Positions 1-5,165 of a stretch of 5,501 nt of DNA are shown piece by piece (within the stretch, counting starts at the first letter, position 1; the number at the start of each line of letters is the position of its first letter). The notes under the pieces are model-generated. The model was not told where the DNA came from. It saw nothing but the letters and a program-made list of their open reading frames with translations, and searched no databases. This DNA is from an uncultured Clostridia bacterium (GTDB lineage Bacteria > Bacillota_I > Bacilli_A > RF39 > UBA660), in NCBI GenBank assembly GCA_947569225.1, contig CANORX010000077.1, forward strand, positions 1 through 5,501, written 5' to 3'. The position numbers were made by a program, and so were the translations under genes.

Positions 1-1
1 T

Positions 2-1156
2 ACTAAGGTTAAAGGTGAAGTTATTGAAGCTATGGTGCCTTATTTTGGGGATTTATTTGCTAACTCTAATAGTATTTATAAGATTAGTAGAGAAGTTTTA
101 AAGGATGTAGAAGAAGCTAGAAGTTTAATTGCTGATAGTATAGGTGCTAAAGAGAGTGAGATATATTTTACAAGTGGTGGATGTGAAGGAGATAATTGGG
201 CTATTAAGGAGATAGCTTTATCAAGAAGAGAGAAAGGGAAACATATTATTACTTCTAAAGTTGAACATCATGCGGTATTGGAAGCTTGTAAGTATTTAGA
301 AGGAATAGGCTTTGATGTTACATATTTGAGTGTTAATGAAGATGGGATTATTAATCTAGAGGAGTTAGAGAGGTCTATAAGAAATGATACTATTCTTGTT
401 AGTGTTATGGCTGCTAATAATGAGATAGGAACTATTATGCCTATTAAAGAGATTGGTGATATTTGTAAGAAACATAATGTGTTATTTCATACAGATGCTG
501 TGCAAGCTTATGGTAATGTTCTTATAGATGTGAATCTTATGAATATAGATTTGCTTACTACTAGTGCACATAAGATTAATGGTCCTAAGGGTATAGGTTT
601 TCTTTATGTTAAAAAAGGTGTTATGATTACTCCTTTGATTAATGGTGGAAGTCAAGAAAGGGGTAAAAGAGGAGGAACAACAAATAGTGCTTATATTATG
701 GGTTTTGCTAAGGCAGTAGAACTTAAGTTTAAAGATAGAGATAAAAAGAATTTTTATGTGATGGATTTAAGAAATCATTTGATAGATAGAGTTTTAAGTG
801 AGATACCTTATTCTAGGTTAAATGGTAGTTTAGAAAGTAGATTACCTGGGAATGCTAATTTTAGTTTTAGGTTTATAGAGGGAGAAGGTATGTTACTTAA
901 ATTAGATCAAAAGGAAATATATGCGTCAAGTGGTAGTGCTTGTACTAGTGGTAGTTTAGATCCTAGTCATGTGCTTTTAGCTATAGGGCTTCCTCATGAA
1001 ATCGCGCATGGGTCTCTTAGGATAAGTTTAAATGAGGAAAATACTATGGAAGAGATAGATTATGTGGTTGATGAGCTTAAAAAAATTATAGAGGATTTAA
1101 GAGGTATGTCACCACTTTATGAGGATTTTGTGAAAGGAGAGGTTAGTAATGTATAG
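2..1156 (+). CDS. nifS: Cysteine desulfurase, NifS/IscS type (5'-truncated by the window edge)
   Basis: This is a PLP-dependent class V aminotransferase-fold enzyme that takes sulfur from L-cysteine as a persulfide, releases alanine, and feeds Fe-S cluster assembly and probably tRNA thiolation. The frame is open from base 2, and its first residues (TKVKGEVIEAM) match the segment just after the family's N-terminal YLDNAAT motif. The gene therefore starts upstream of the window with roughly 10-15 residues missing, and the ATG at 32 is internal. Counting visible residues from base 2, the cofactor and catalytic landmarks are all present: His89 in VEHHAV, Asp165 and Gln168 in HTDAVQ, the PLP lysine Lys191 in SAHKINGPKG, and the persulfide cysteine Cys314 in SSGSACTSGS, on the long mobile loop typical of the IscS/NifS group. 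The C-terminus (LRISLNEENTMEEIDYVV) is intact. It overlaps the scaffold gene by 8 bases, so the two are translationally linked. The nifS versus iscS name is convention; the enzyme class is secure. Confidence 0.96.
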   Translation, partial: TKVKGEVIEAMVPYFGDLFANSNSIYKISREVLKDVEEARSLIADSIGAKESEIYFTSGGCEGDNWAIKEIALSRREKGKHIITSKVEHHAVLEACKYLEGIGFDVTYLSVNEDGIINLEELERSIRNDTILVSVMAANNEIGTIMPIKEIGDICKKHNVLFHTDAVQAYGNVLIDVNLMNIDLLTTSAHKINGPKGIGFLYVKKGVMITPLINGGSQERGKRGGTTNSAYIMGFAKAVELKFKDRDKKNFYVMDLRNHLIDRVLSEIPYSRLNGSLESRLPGNANFSFRFIEGEGMLLKLDQKEIYASSGSACTSGSLDPSHVLLAIGLPHEIAHGSLRISLNEENTMEEIDYVVDELKKIIEDLRGMSPLYEDFVKGEVSNV

Positions 1157-1571
1157 TGATAAAGTGATGGACCATTTTATTAATCCAAGAAATGTGGGAG
1201 AGATAGATAATGCAAGTGGTGTTGGTACTGTAGGTAATGCTAAATGTGGAGATATTATGAGGATTTATTTAGATATAGATGATAATCATATTATTAGAGA
1301 TGTTAAGTTTAAGACTTTTGGATGTGGAGCTGCGATAGCAACAAGCAGTATGGCGACTGAACTTGTGAAAGGTAAGGCTATAGAAGAGGCTTTAGAAATT
1401 ACTAATAAGTCTGTTATGGAAGCTTTAGATGGACTTCCTGTAGAAAAAGTTCATTGTAGTTTGCTTGCTGAAGAAGCAATTCATGCTGCACTTTGGGATT
1501 ATGCTAGTAAGAATAATATAGAAATAAAGGGATTAAAGAAACCTAAAAATGATATTCATGAAGGTGAATAG
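1149..1571 (+). CDS. nifU: Fe-S cluster assembly scaffold, IscU-type NifU N-terminal protein
   Basis: A 140-residue scaffold on which nascent Fe-S clusters are built with sulfur from the desulfurase encoded just upstream. The three cluster-ligand cysteines are visible: Cys33 in AKCGD (with Asp35), Cys59 in FGCGAAIA, and Cys103 in VHCSLLAEEAI. His102 sits directly before Cys103 as in classical IscU. The last motif and the length separate it from SufU of typical Bacilli, which lacks that histidine and carries an insertion. The protein is a stand-alone scaffold; the ferredoxin-like middle and C-terminal domains of full NifU are absent. The start is set by an AAAGGAGAGG ribosome-binding site at 1133-1142 inside the end of the desulfurase gene, with 9 bases between AGGAG and ATG. 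The C-terminal 20 residues are charged and poorly conserved in appearance. No mnmA, iscR, ferredoxin or chaperone gene follows. Confidence 0.95.
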   Translation: MYSDKVMDHFINPRNVGEIDNASGVGTVGNAKCGDIMRIYLDIDDNHIIRDVKFKTFGCGAAIATSSMATELVKGKAIEEALEITNKSVMEALDGLPVEKVHCSLLAEEAIHAALWDYASKNNIEIKGLKKPKNDIHEGE

Positions 1572-1593
1572 TGTGAGATTTTATTATTTTTGA

Positions 1594-1619
1594 AAAAAGT
1601 GTAACTTTTTGTTGACTTT
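1594..1619. repeat. A+T-rich inverted repeats just upstream of and over the xre -35 box
   Basis: Two overlapping dyads are seen. AAAAAGT (1594-1600) and ACTTTTT (1604-1610) pair perfectly across a 3-base centre. AAAGT-g-tAAC (1596-1605) pairs imperfectly with GTTgACTTT (1611-1619) across a T5 centre, covering the -35 element. A dyad over the promoter of an Xre gene is a usual place for an autoregulatory operator, but that role is inference. The first dyad is too weak, with too few T residues after it, to be a convincing terminator for the Fe-S genes. Confidence 0.35.
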
Positions 1620-1639
1620 GTAATAAATTTTGGTACAAT
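1612..1639 (+). promoter_or_regulatory. Sigma-A type promoter for the Xre regulator gene
   Basis: TTGACT (-35, 1612-1617), a 16-base spacer and TACAAT (-10, 1634-1639) preceded by TGG, i.e. an extended -10. A start site 7 bases past the -10 would fall at about G1646, leaving a leader of only about 11 bases before the ATG at 1657. Confidence 0.75.
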
Positions 1640-1645
1640 ATAACT

Positions 1646-1651
1646 GGTGAT
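1646..1651 (+). promoter_or_regulatory. GGTGAT ribosome-binding element for the Xre gene
   Basis: GGTGAT matches the 3' half of the full Shine-Dalgarno complement (AAGGAGGTGATC) and stands 5 bases before the ATG. The nearby GAGG (1652-1655) lies too close to the start to serve. The element coincides with the predicted 5' end of the transcript, which is unusual. Confidence 0.5.
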
Positions 1652-1656
1652 GAGGA

Positions 1657-1983
1657 ATGGGTAGACCAAAAAAAGAAAATAAAATAAAAACTCAAGAACA
1701 AATTGATCATGAGATGAAATTAAGAGAGCTTGAAAAAAACGTTATTCGTCAAGTGGTAGAAGCTAGAAAGAGCCAGAAATTATCTCAAAGAATAGTTGGT
1801 GAAAGAGCTGGAATTATAAGAGAAACTGTAGCTAAGATTGAGAATAATTTAAATAGTCCTCAAATAAATACGCTTATTAAGTTATTAGAACCTATTGGTT
1901 ATACTTTAGGAGTAGTTCCTCTTGTAAATGAAGAAGAAGAGGAAGAAACTGATACTCTAGAAGCAGAAGCTACTATTAAATAA
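1657..1983 (+). CDS. Xre-family helix-turn-helix transcriptional regulator
   Basis: A 108-residue DNA-binding protein with a single Cro/C1-type HTH domain at about residues 27-86. The core reads as an HTH_3 fold: QVVEARKSQKLSQRIVGERA, then GIIRETVAKIENNLNSP as recognition helix and turn, then INTLIKLLEPIGYTLGVVP as the closing helices and strand. This core resembles HigA-like antitoxins and solitary Xre regulators. The N-terminus begins GRPKKENK, a short basic AT-hook-like patch that could contact the minor groove of A+T-rich DNA. The tail from residue 92 is strongly acidic (six consecutive Glu at 92-97). No toxin gene lies on either side, so an antitoxin role is not supported. It has its own promoter, with a dyad over the -35, and its own terminator, so it is a single-gene unit and may regulate itself. 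The target, possibly the surface-protein gene next door, cannot be told from sequence. Confidence 0.88.
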   Translation: MGRPKKENKIKTQEQIDHEMKLRELEKNVIRQVVEARKSQKLSQRIVGERAGIIRETVAKIENNLNSPQINTLIKLLEPIGYTLGVVPLVNEEEEEETDTLEAEATIK

Positions 1984-2001
1984 TTCAATTGTTAAATAAA
2001 T

Positions 2002-2036
2002 AAACTTTGTTTCAAAAAGAGAAACAGGTTTTTTTT
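2002..2036 (+). terminator. Intrinsic terminator after the Xre gene
   Basis: A hairpin with core GTTTC (2009-2013), 7-base loop, and GAAAC (2021-2025). It extends through A-T and G-U pairs on both sides (AAAC at 2002-2005 against GTTT at 2028-2031 with one bulge) and runs into eight T residues (2029-2036). It lies 19 bases past the stop codon and separates the regulator from the surface-protein gene. Confidence 0.85.
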
Positions 2037-2080
2037 ACAAGTAAATTTTAAATTGCTTTACATTTACTTTACTAGAAAAC

Positions 2081-2110
2081 TTGATTAAAATTGGTTGAAT
2101 GTTATATAAT
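2081..2110 (+). promoter_or_regulatory. Promoter for the acidic surface-protein gene
   Basis: TTGATT (2081-2086), an 18-base spacer and a perfect TATAAT (2105-2110). The expected transcript start is near A2117, giving a leader of about 39 bases. This places any ATG upstream of 2117, including the one in frame at 2111 or earlier, outside the transcript. Confidence 0.72.
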
Positions 2111-2135
2111 GAATGCAATGGTAGAGTGTCTATCG

Positions 2136-2142
2136 AAGGAGG
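2136..2142 (+). promoter_or_regulatory. Strong Shine-Dalgarno AAGGAGG, with unusually wide spacing
   Basis: AAGGAGG is 13 bases before the only in-frame ATG downstream (2156), wider than the usual 6-9. A second GGAGA (2151-2155) abuts that ATG. No in-frame ATG/GTG/TTG lies at ideal spacing; a TTG at 2149 does, but in another frame it reads only four codons. Confidence 0.7.
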
Positions 2143-2155
2143 TTTAATTTGGAGA

Positions 2156-3757
2156 ATGGCTAAAAGCAAAGACTTTAAAAAGCCAGTTAATAGTCAAGAA
2201 ACTATTATTAGTGAAGATGAAGAGAAGAATAAGAAGTTAATAATTTTTGTTTGTTTGTTAATAGTTGTAGTTTTATCTTTAATTATTGGTTCTATATCAT
2301 ATTTTAATAGTAAAGGTACAACAGAAAGTAAGAAAAATACTAAAGATAATAATAATAAACCAACAGAGATTATAACTAAAGATCCAGTAGAGAATGAAAT
2401 TCCTGAGGAAGAAGAAAAGCCTATTGTTACTTATCCAGTTAATAAAAAAGATAACGATAATGTTGTAGCAGTAACACCGGAAGATCCTAAGGAAGAGACT
2501 TCTGTAGTAACTAGTGTTAACGAGAACGACTATAGTGTTGTGATTAATGGAAATACAGCTTATGTAAGTGGTGTTTCTAGATATGTTGCTATAGGTACAA
2601 ATACTTATGAAAATGTTGTTCAACTTAGATTCTTATTAGATAAGAATTATAAAGATGGAGATAACATTATAGTAAGTACTACTTCTAATGGAATAACTGA
2701 TAATTCTTTTACTTATGATATTAATCCTGATGAAAATGGAAATTATTATCTTGATTGGATTCATCCAGTAGGAAATGGTAATTATAGACCAACTACAGTT
2801 ACTATTAGATACGAGAATGGGTCAGAATTAACTTATAATATTGATTTAAGTGAACTTAGAGCTGAGAGACAAGTTACTGATAATGAAGAAAGTGAATTAT
2901 TTGTAGTACCAACAGATGTTACAGGAACTACAGCTATTTATACTTTCCCATATACAGTAGAAATTTTCAGACAGTTGACAGCAGAAGAGATAGATTGGTT
3001 AGAAAATCAAGATACAAATATAATATCAGACAGTAATCTTTTAACAGATGAAGATTCTACATATGTAGATACAAATGTAGATGATGACTCTAAAGATGAT
3101 ACAAGCGATGATGTTAATGAGACACCAGAAGCTGATTATAGTAAAGATTTATGGTATACAGTAAAATTTGAAAAAAATGAAAATTCTAATACTAATGGTT
3201 CAATAAATTCTAATCTTCCACAAGACGATAGTTTAAGACTTATTAAAGTATATGCTCCTATTGTTAGAGATAGTGATGGTAATATCATAGCTATAGACCC
3301 TGATAAAGTTATTATAACTGGGGTTACAGATAAAGAGTCTGATGGGCATCAATTATTAGGTGTTGTTTATTCAGACGGAGAGGCTTATGATGAGAATGGT
3401 CAAGCTTATACTAAATATTATACATATTTAGGACTTAGTGAGACAGAAGATGAAGAAGAGAAAGATAATCCTATTTTTACAATTGATTGGGACGGAGAAG
3501 ATGGGACAGATTATGGAAAATATACTTATGAGTTTGATTTAAGTGGATTACATAAAGAAGATACTAATGAAGATGTTCTTTTACTTGATCAAGAAGATGA
3601 CATGGATGACGATAATGAAATAAATGATGATACAGAACAACCAAATGAAGTAAATGAAACAGACACTCCTGTGGAACCAGATATTTCTAGTCAAAATGAT
3701 ACAGATAACAATATGAATGATAATGCAGATACGATAAGTGATGGAGCACTAATTTAG
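2156..3757 (+). CDS. Acidic membrane-anchored surface protein of unknown function
   Basis: I do not recognise this 533-residue protein. After a charged cytoplasmic N-terminus (1-27, ending EEKNKK) comes one hydrophobic segment (about 28-50, LIIFVCLLIVVVLSLIIGSI). The rest is extracellular by the positive-inside pattern. It holds a low-complexity Asn/Lys/Glu/Pro stalk (about 52-122), a beta-rich domain (about 124-236, ending TYNIDLSEL), a short strand-rich piece (249-274), and an Asp-rich linker (281-328). A second beta-rich domain (about 332-465, ending TYEFDLSGL) is followed by an Asp/Asn/Glu tail. There is one cysteine, inside the membrane segment, and no lipobox, LPXTG or C-terminal anchor, so it is a signal-anchor protein rather than a cleaved one. 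A segment RDSDGNIIAID (about 371-381) partly resembles a dockerin-like calcium loop but lacks its first ligand. The start at 2156 is chosen because the promoter's start site lies downstream of earlier ATGs. The gene is a single-gene unit. It could be an adhesin or envelope-stress sensor; neither is shown. Confidence 0.8.
   Translation: MAKSKDFKKPVNSQETIISEDEEKNKKLIIFVCLLIVVVLSLIIGSISYFNSKGTTESKKNTKDNNNKPTEIITKDPVENEIPEEEEKPIVTYPVNKKDNDNVVAVTPEDPKEETSVVTSVNENDYSVVINGNTAYVSGVSRYVAIGTNTYENVVQLRFLLDKNYKDGDNIIVSTTSNGITDNSFTYDINPDENGNYYLDWIHPVGNGNYRPTTVTIRYENGSELTYNIDLSELRAERQVTDNEESELFVVPTDVTGTTAIYTFPYTVEIFRQLTAEEIDWLENQDTNIISDSNLLTDEDSTYVDTNVDDDSKDDTSDDVNETPEADYSKDLWYTVKFEKNENSNTNGSINSNLPQDDSLRLIKVYAPIVRDSDGNIIAIDPDKVIITGVTDKESDGHQLLGVVYSDGEAYDENGQAYTKYYTYLGLSETEDEEEKDNPIFTIDWDGEDGTDYGKYTYEFDLSGLHKEDTNEDVLLLDQEDDMDDDNEINDDTEQPNEVNETDTPVEPDISSQNDTDNNMNDNADTISDGALI
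2729..3550 (+). repeat. Probable internal domain duplication in the surface protein
   Basis: Two parts of the encoded protein share an order of motifs. The first copy (bases 2729-2857) runs DENG, aromatic strand, TVTIRYENGS, TYNIDLSEL. The second copy (3389-3550) runs DENG, aromatic strand, FTIDWDGEDG, TYEFDLSGL. The DNA is diverged, so this is protein-level similarity judged by eye, and the extent before each DENG is uncertain. It would fit two beta-sandwich modules of one family. Confidence 0.4.
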
Positions 3758-3772
3758 TGTTCTTTTTCTTTT
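3744..3772 (+). terminator. Intrinsic terminator overlapping the stop codon of the surface-protein gene
   Basis: GAGCACT (3744-3750) pairs with AGTGTTC (3756-3762), with one G-U pair and a 5-base loop, followed by TTTTTCTTTT (3763-3772). The TAG stop (3755-3757) is inside the hairpin, so a ribosome at the stop would cover it. Confidence 0.78.
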
Positions 3773-3798
3773 GTTAGTGTGTTATAATCTTGTTAGTG
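3771..3798 (+). repeat. Direct repeat TTGTTAGTG flanking a -10 box
   Basis: The 9-mer TTGTTAGTG occurs at 3771-3779 and 3790-3798. The copies are 19 bases apart start to start, close to two helical turns, and sit on either side of the TATAAT of the peptidase promoter. A regulator-binding role is possible. However, TTAGTG-like strings are common in the coding sequence here, so chance is also plausible. Confidence 0.4.
3780..3788 (+). promoter_or_regulatory. Extended -10 promoter for the peptidase-methyltransferase-rimM operon
   Basis: TGT-TATAAT, a perfect -10 with the TGn extension. The -35 region falls in the T-tract of the preceding terminator (about 3760-3765) and matches poorly, as is usual when TGn is present. 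The expected transcript start is about A3795, leaving about 11 bases of leader. Confidence 0.68.
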
Positions 3799-3800
3799 AT
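3795..3800 (+). promoter_or_regulatory. AGTGAT ribosome-binding element for the peptidase gene
   Basis: AGTGAT lies 5 bases before the ATG at 3806; no GGAGG-like site is present. It pairs weakly with the GAUCAC part of the 16S rRNA tail. Its distance to both the -10 and the ATG equals that of GGTGAT in front of the Xre gene. Confidence 0.42.
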
Positions 3801-3805
3801 TTATT

Positions 3806-4444
3806 ATGAAAGTTTTGATAGATAATCAATATTATGAAGTTATTATTATAAAGAAGAAAATTAAGAATACTTATTTAAGAGTTAAAGAGGATTTGAAGAT
3901 TTATGCTTCTACTAATAGGTTTGTAAGTGAAAAACATATTCTTCAGCTAATTAAAGATAATAAGGATACTATAAAGAATATGATTGATAGAGAAAAGAGA
4001 AAGATAGAGAAAAAGAGTAAGTTTTTTTATTTAGGAAAAGAGTATAATGTGGTTTTATGTAGTGTTTTTAAGACACCTAAGTTAGAAGATGATAGTATTT
4101 TTGTTAGTGATTTAAAGAAGTTAGATAAGTTTTTAGTTAGTGAAGCTAAGAGGTTATTTCCAATTAGGTTAAGGCATGTTTATGATAATATGCATGCGGA
4201 TATTCCGTTTCCCAAGTTAGTTATTAGAAAGATGGTAAGGAAATGGGGACACTGTAATAAAAGGGATCAAGTTGTAACTTTAAATACTGAACTTATAAAG
4301 TATGATATAGATTATATAGATTATGTTATTGTTCATGAGTTATGTCATTTTATTCATTTTGATCATAGTAAGGCTTTTTGGAAAAGTGTGGAGTATTATA
4401 AGCCAAATTATAAGGAAAATAGAAAGGGGCTCAATGAAGTATGA
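3806..4444 (+). CDS. YgjP/DUF45-type zinc metallopeptidase
   Basis: A 212-residue protein of the YgjP-like (DUF45, M48-related) gluzincin group. The zinc site is HELCH at residues 177-181 (bases 4334-4348), with a third ligand His187 in HFDHSKAFW, the family's typical HS-x-x-FW ending. Upstream is the family block RKMVRKWGHCNKRDQVVTLNTELI (about 141-164) and then DYIDYVIVHEL. The usual SRWGSC there reads RKWGHC, replacing the serines. The N-terminal half is a small beta region followed by a lysine-rich helix (about 42-72), as in other members. There is no signal peptide or membrane segment, so it should be cytoplasmic. The biological substrate of this family is not well established. The gene heads an operon: its TGA overlaps the next gene's ATG as ATGA, and a TAG follows the TGA directly as a back-up stop. 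Its 3' end also carries the next gene's AAAGGGG site (4423-4429). Confidence 0.9.
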   Translation: MKVLIDNQYYEVIIIKKKIKNTYLRVKEDLKIYASTNRFVSEKHILQLIKDNKDTIKNMIDREKRKIEKKSKFFYLGKEYNVVLCSVFKTPKLEDDSIFVSDLKKLDKFLVSEAKRLFPIRLRHVYDNMHADIPFPKLVIRKMVRKWGHCNKRDQVVTLNTELIKYDIDYIDYVIVHELCHFIHFDHSKAFWKSVEYYKPNYKENRKGLNEV

Positions 4445-5160
4445 TAGATAGTGTTAATAATGATAAGATTAAGTTTTATAAGAAGTTAAGAGAGAAAAAA
4501 TATATTTTGGAGAATGGTAAATTTATTGTTGAAGGTGAACATTTAGTTATGGAAGCTTATAAGGCAGGATTACTTCTAGAAGTTATTCATACTAATAATT
4601 ATCAAAGTAATTTTGATGTTTCTAGTGTACTCGTTAGTGAGAAGGTTATTAAGAGTTTTAGTCTTTTAAAGAGTGTTCCTAGTGTTATGGGTGTAGTTAG
4701 GTTAGTTATTAATAAAGAGATAAAGGGAGAAAAGATAGTTCTTTTAGATAATGTGCAAGATCCTGGTAATGTTGGTACTATTATTAGAAGTGCTCTTGCT
4801 TTTAATGTTAGTACTGTTATTATGAGTGAAGATTCAGTTAGTTTATATAATGATAAAATGATTAGAAGTAGTGAAGGGACAATATTTAATATGAATGTTG
4901 TTAGAATGAATCTTATGGATGCGATTAATGAGATAAAGAAGAGAGGCATTAAAGTTTATTATGCTGATATGGATGGGGATATTGATTTAGATGAAGCTAG
5001 AATAAATGAATATGCTCTTGTGTTAGGTAGTGAAGGCGCGGGAGTAAGTGATTATATTAAAACTATTAGTGATAGTTCAATAAATATTCCTATGAATAAT
5101 TTGTGTGAAAGTTTGAATGTTTCTGTTTGTGGTGGTATAATAATGTATAAGTTTAGGTGA
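4441..5160 (+). CDS. TrmH/SpoU-family RNA 2'-O-ribose methyltransferase
   Basis: A 239-residue SPOUT-class methyltransferase that uses S-adenosylmethionine to methylate a ribose 2'-OH, most likely on 23S rRNA or tRNA. An N-terminal SpoU substrate-binding domain (about 1-90, with KFIVEGEHLVMEAY) precedes the trefoil-knot domain. Motif 1 is LDNVQDPGNVGTIIRSALAF with Asn110 and Arg116. The RSSEGTIF block (142-149) follows. Motif 2 is VLGSEGAGVS (194-203), and motif 3 is INIPMNNLCESLNVSVCGGI (214-233) with Glu223 and Asn226. All the catalytic and cofactor residues expected are present. Family members of this size are often annotated YsgA or generic RNA methyltransferase; the exact target cannot be read from sequence. 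It overlaps the peptidase gene by 4 bases and its TGA forms part of the rimM ribosome-binding site, so the three genes are coupled. A fair internal promoter lies near its end. Confidence 0.93.
   Translation: MIDSVNNDKIKFYKKLREKKYILENGKFIVEGEHLVMEAYKAGLLLEVIHTNNYQSNFDVSSVLVSEKVIKSFSLLKSVPSVMGVVRLVINKEIKGEKIVLLDNVQDPGNVGTIIRSALAFNVSTVIMSEDSVSLYNDKMIRSSEGTIFNMNVVRMNLMDAINEIKKRGIKVYYADMDGDIDLDEARINEYALVLGSEGAGVSDYIKTISDSSINIPMNNLCESLNVSVCGGIIMYKFR
5113..5141 (+). promoter_or_regulatory. Candidate internal promoter for rimM within the methyltransferase gene
   Basis: TTGAAT (5113-5118), a 17-base spacer and a perfect TATAAT (5136-5141) preceded by TGG. The start would be near 5148, 18 bases before the rimM ATG. 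The bases also encode conserved motif 3, so coding constraint may explain part of the match. Confidence 0.45.
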
Positions 5161-5161
5161 T
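5155..5161 (+). promoter_or_regulatory. AGGTGAT ribosome-binding site of rimM, overlapping a stop codon
   Basis: AGGTGAT contains the TGA stop (5158-5160) of the methyltransferase gene and stands 4 bases before the rimM ATG. It again matches the GGTGAT side of the Shine-Dalgarno complement and implies that termination upstream and initiation downstream are coupled. Confidence 0.6.
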
Positions 5162-5165
5162 TAAT

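Noticed and set aside
32..34. ATG as start of the desulfurase
   Set aside because: The frame is open back to base 2 and encodes conserved family residues before this Met, so the true start is outside the window.
1594..1610. Terminator for the Fe-S genes
   Set aside because: The AAAAAGT/ACTTTTT hairpin is A-T only apart from one pair, has a 3-base loop and no separate T-tract; it is better treated as a dyad near the Xre promoter.
1657..1983. Toxin-antitoxin pair
   Set aside because: The HTH domain resembles HigA-like antitoxins, but no small toxin frame is found before or after it; it is flanked by its own promoter and terminator.
2099..2101. Upstream in-frame ATG as start of the surface protein
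   Set aside because: It overlaps the -10 region and precedes the predicted transcript start; it also has no SD. The extra 19 residues do not look like the start of a membrane anchor protein.
2297..2623. 108-codon open frame on the minus strand
   Set aside because: It lies wholly inside the surface-protein gene, is Ile/Asn/Phe-rich low complexity as expected from antisense of Asp/Asn/Glu codons, and resembles no family.
3267..3302. EF-hand or dockerin calcium site in the surface protein
   Set aside because: The DSDGNIIAID segment keeps some ligand positions but lacks the first Asp and any paired second repeat; not enough to call.
4602..4949. 115-codon open frame on the minus strand
   Set aside because: It is antisense to the methyltransferase gene, which has full conserved motifs; the Leu/Ile/Thr-rich translation is a shadow.
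5158..5160. Mycoplasma-type code with TGA read as Trp
   Set aside because: The methyltransferase and peptidase genes end at TGA exactly where their families and the next gene's start predict. Trp is always TGG and no in-frame TGA occurs.
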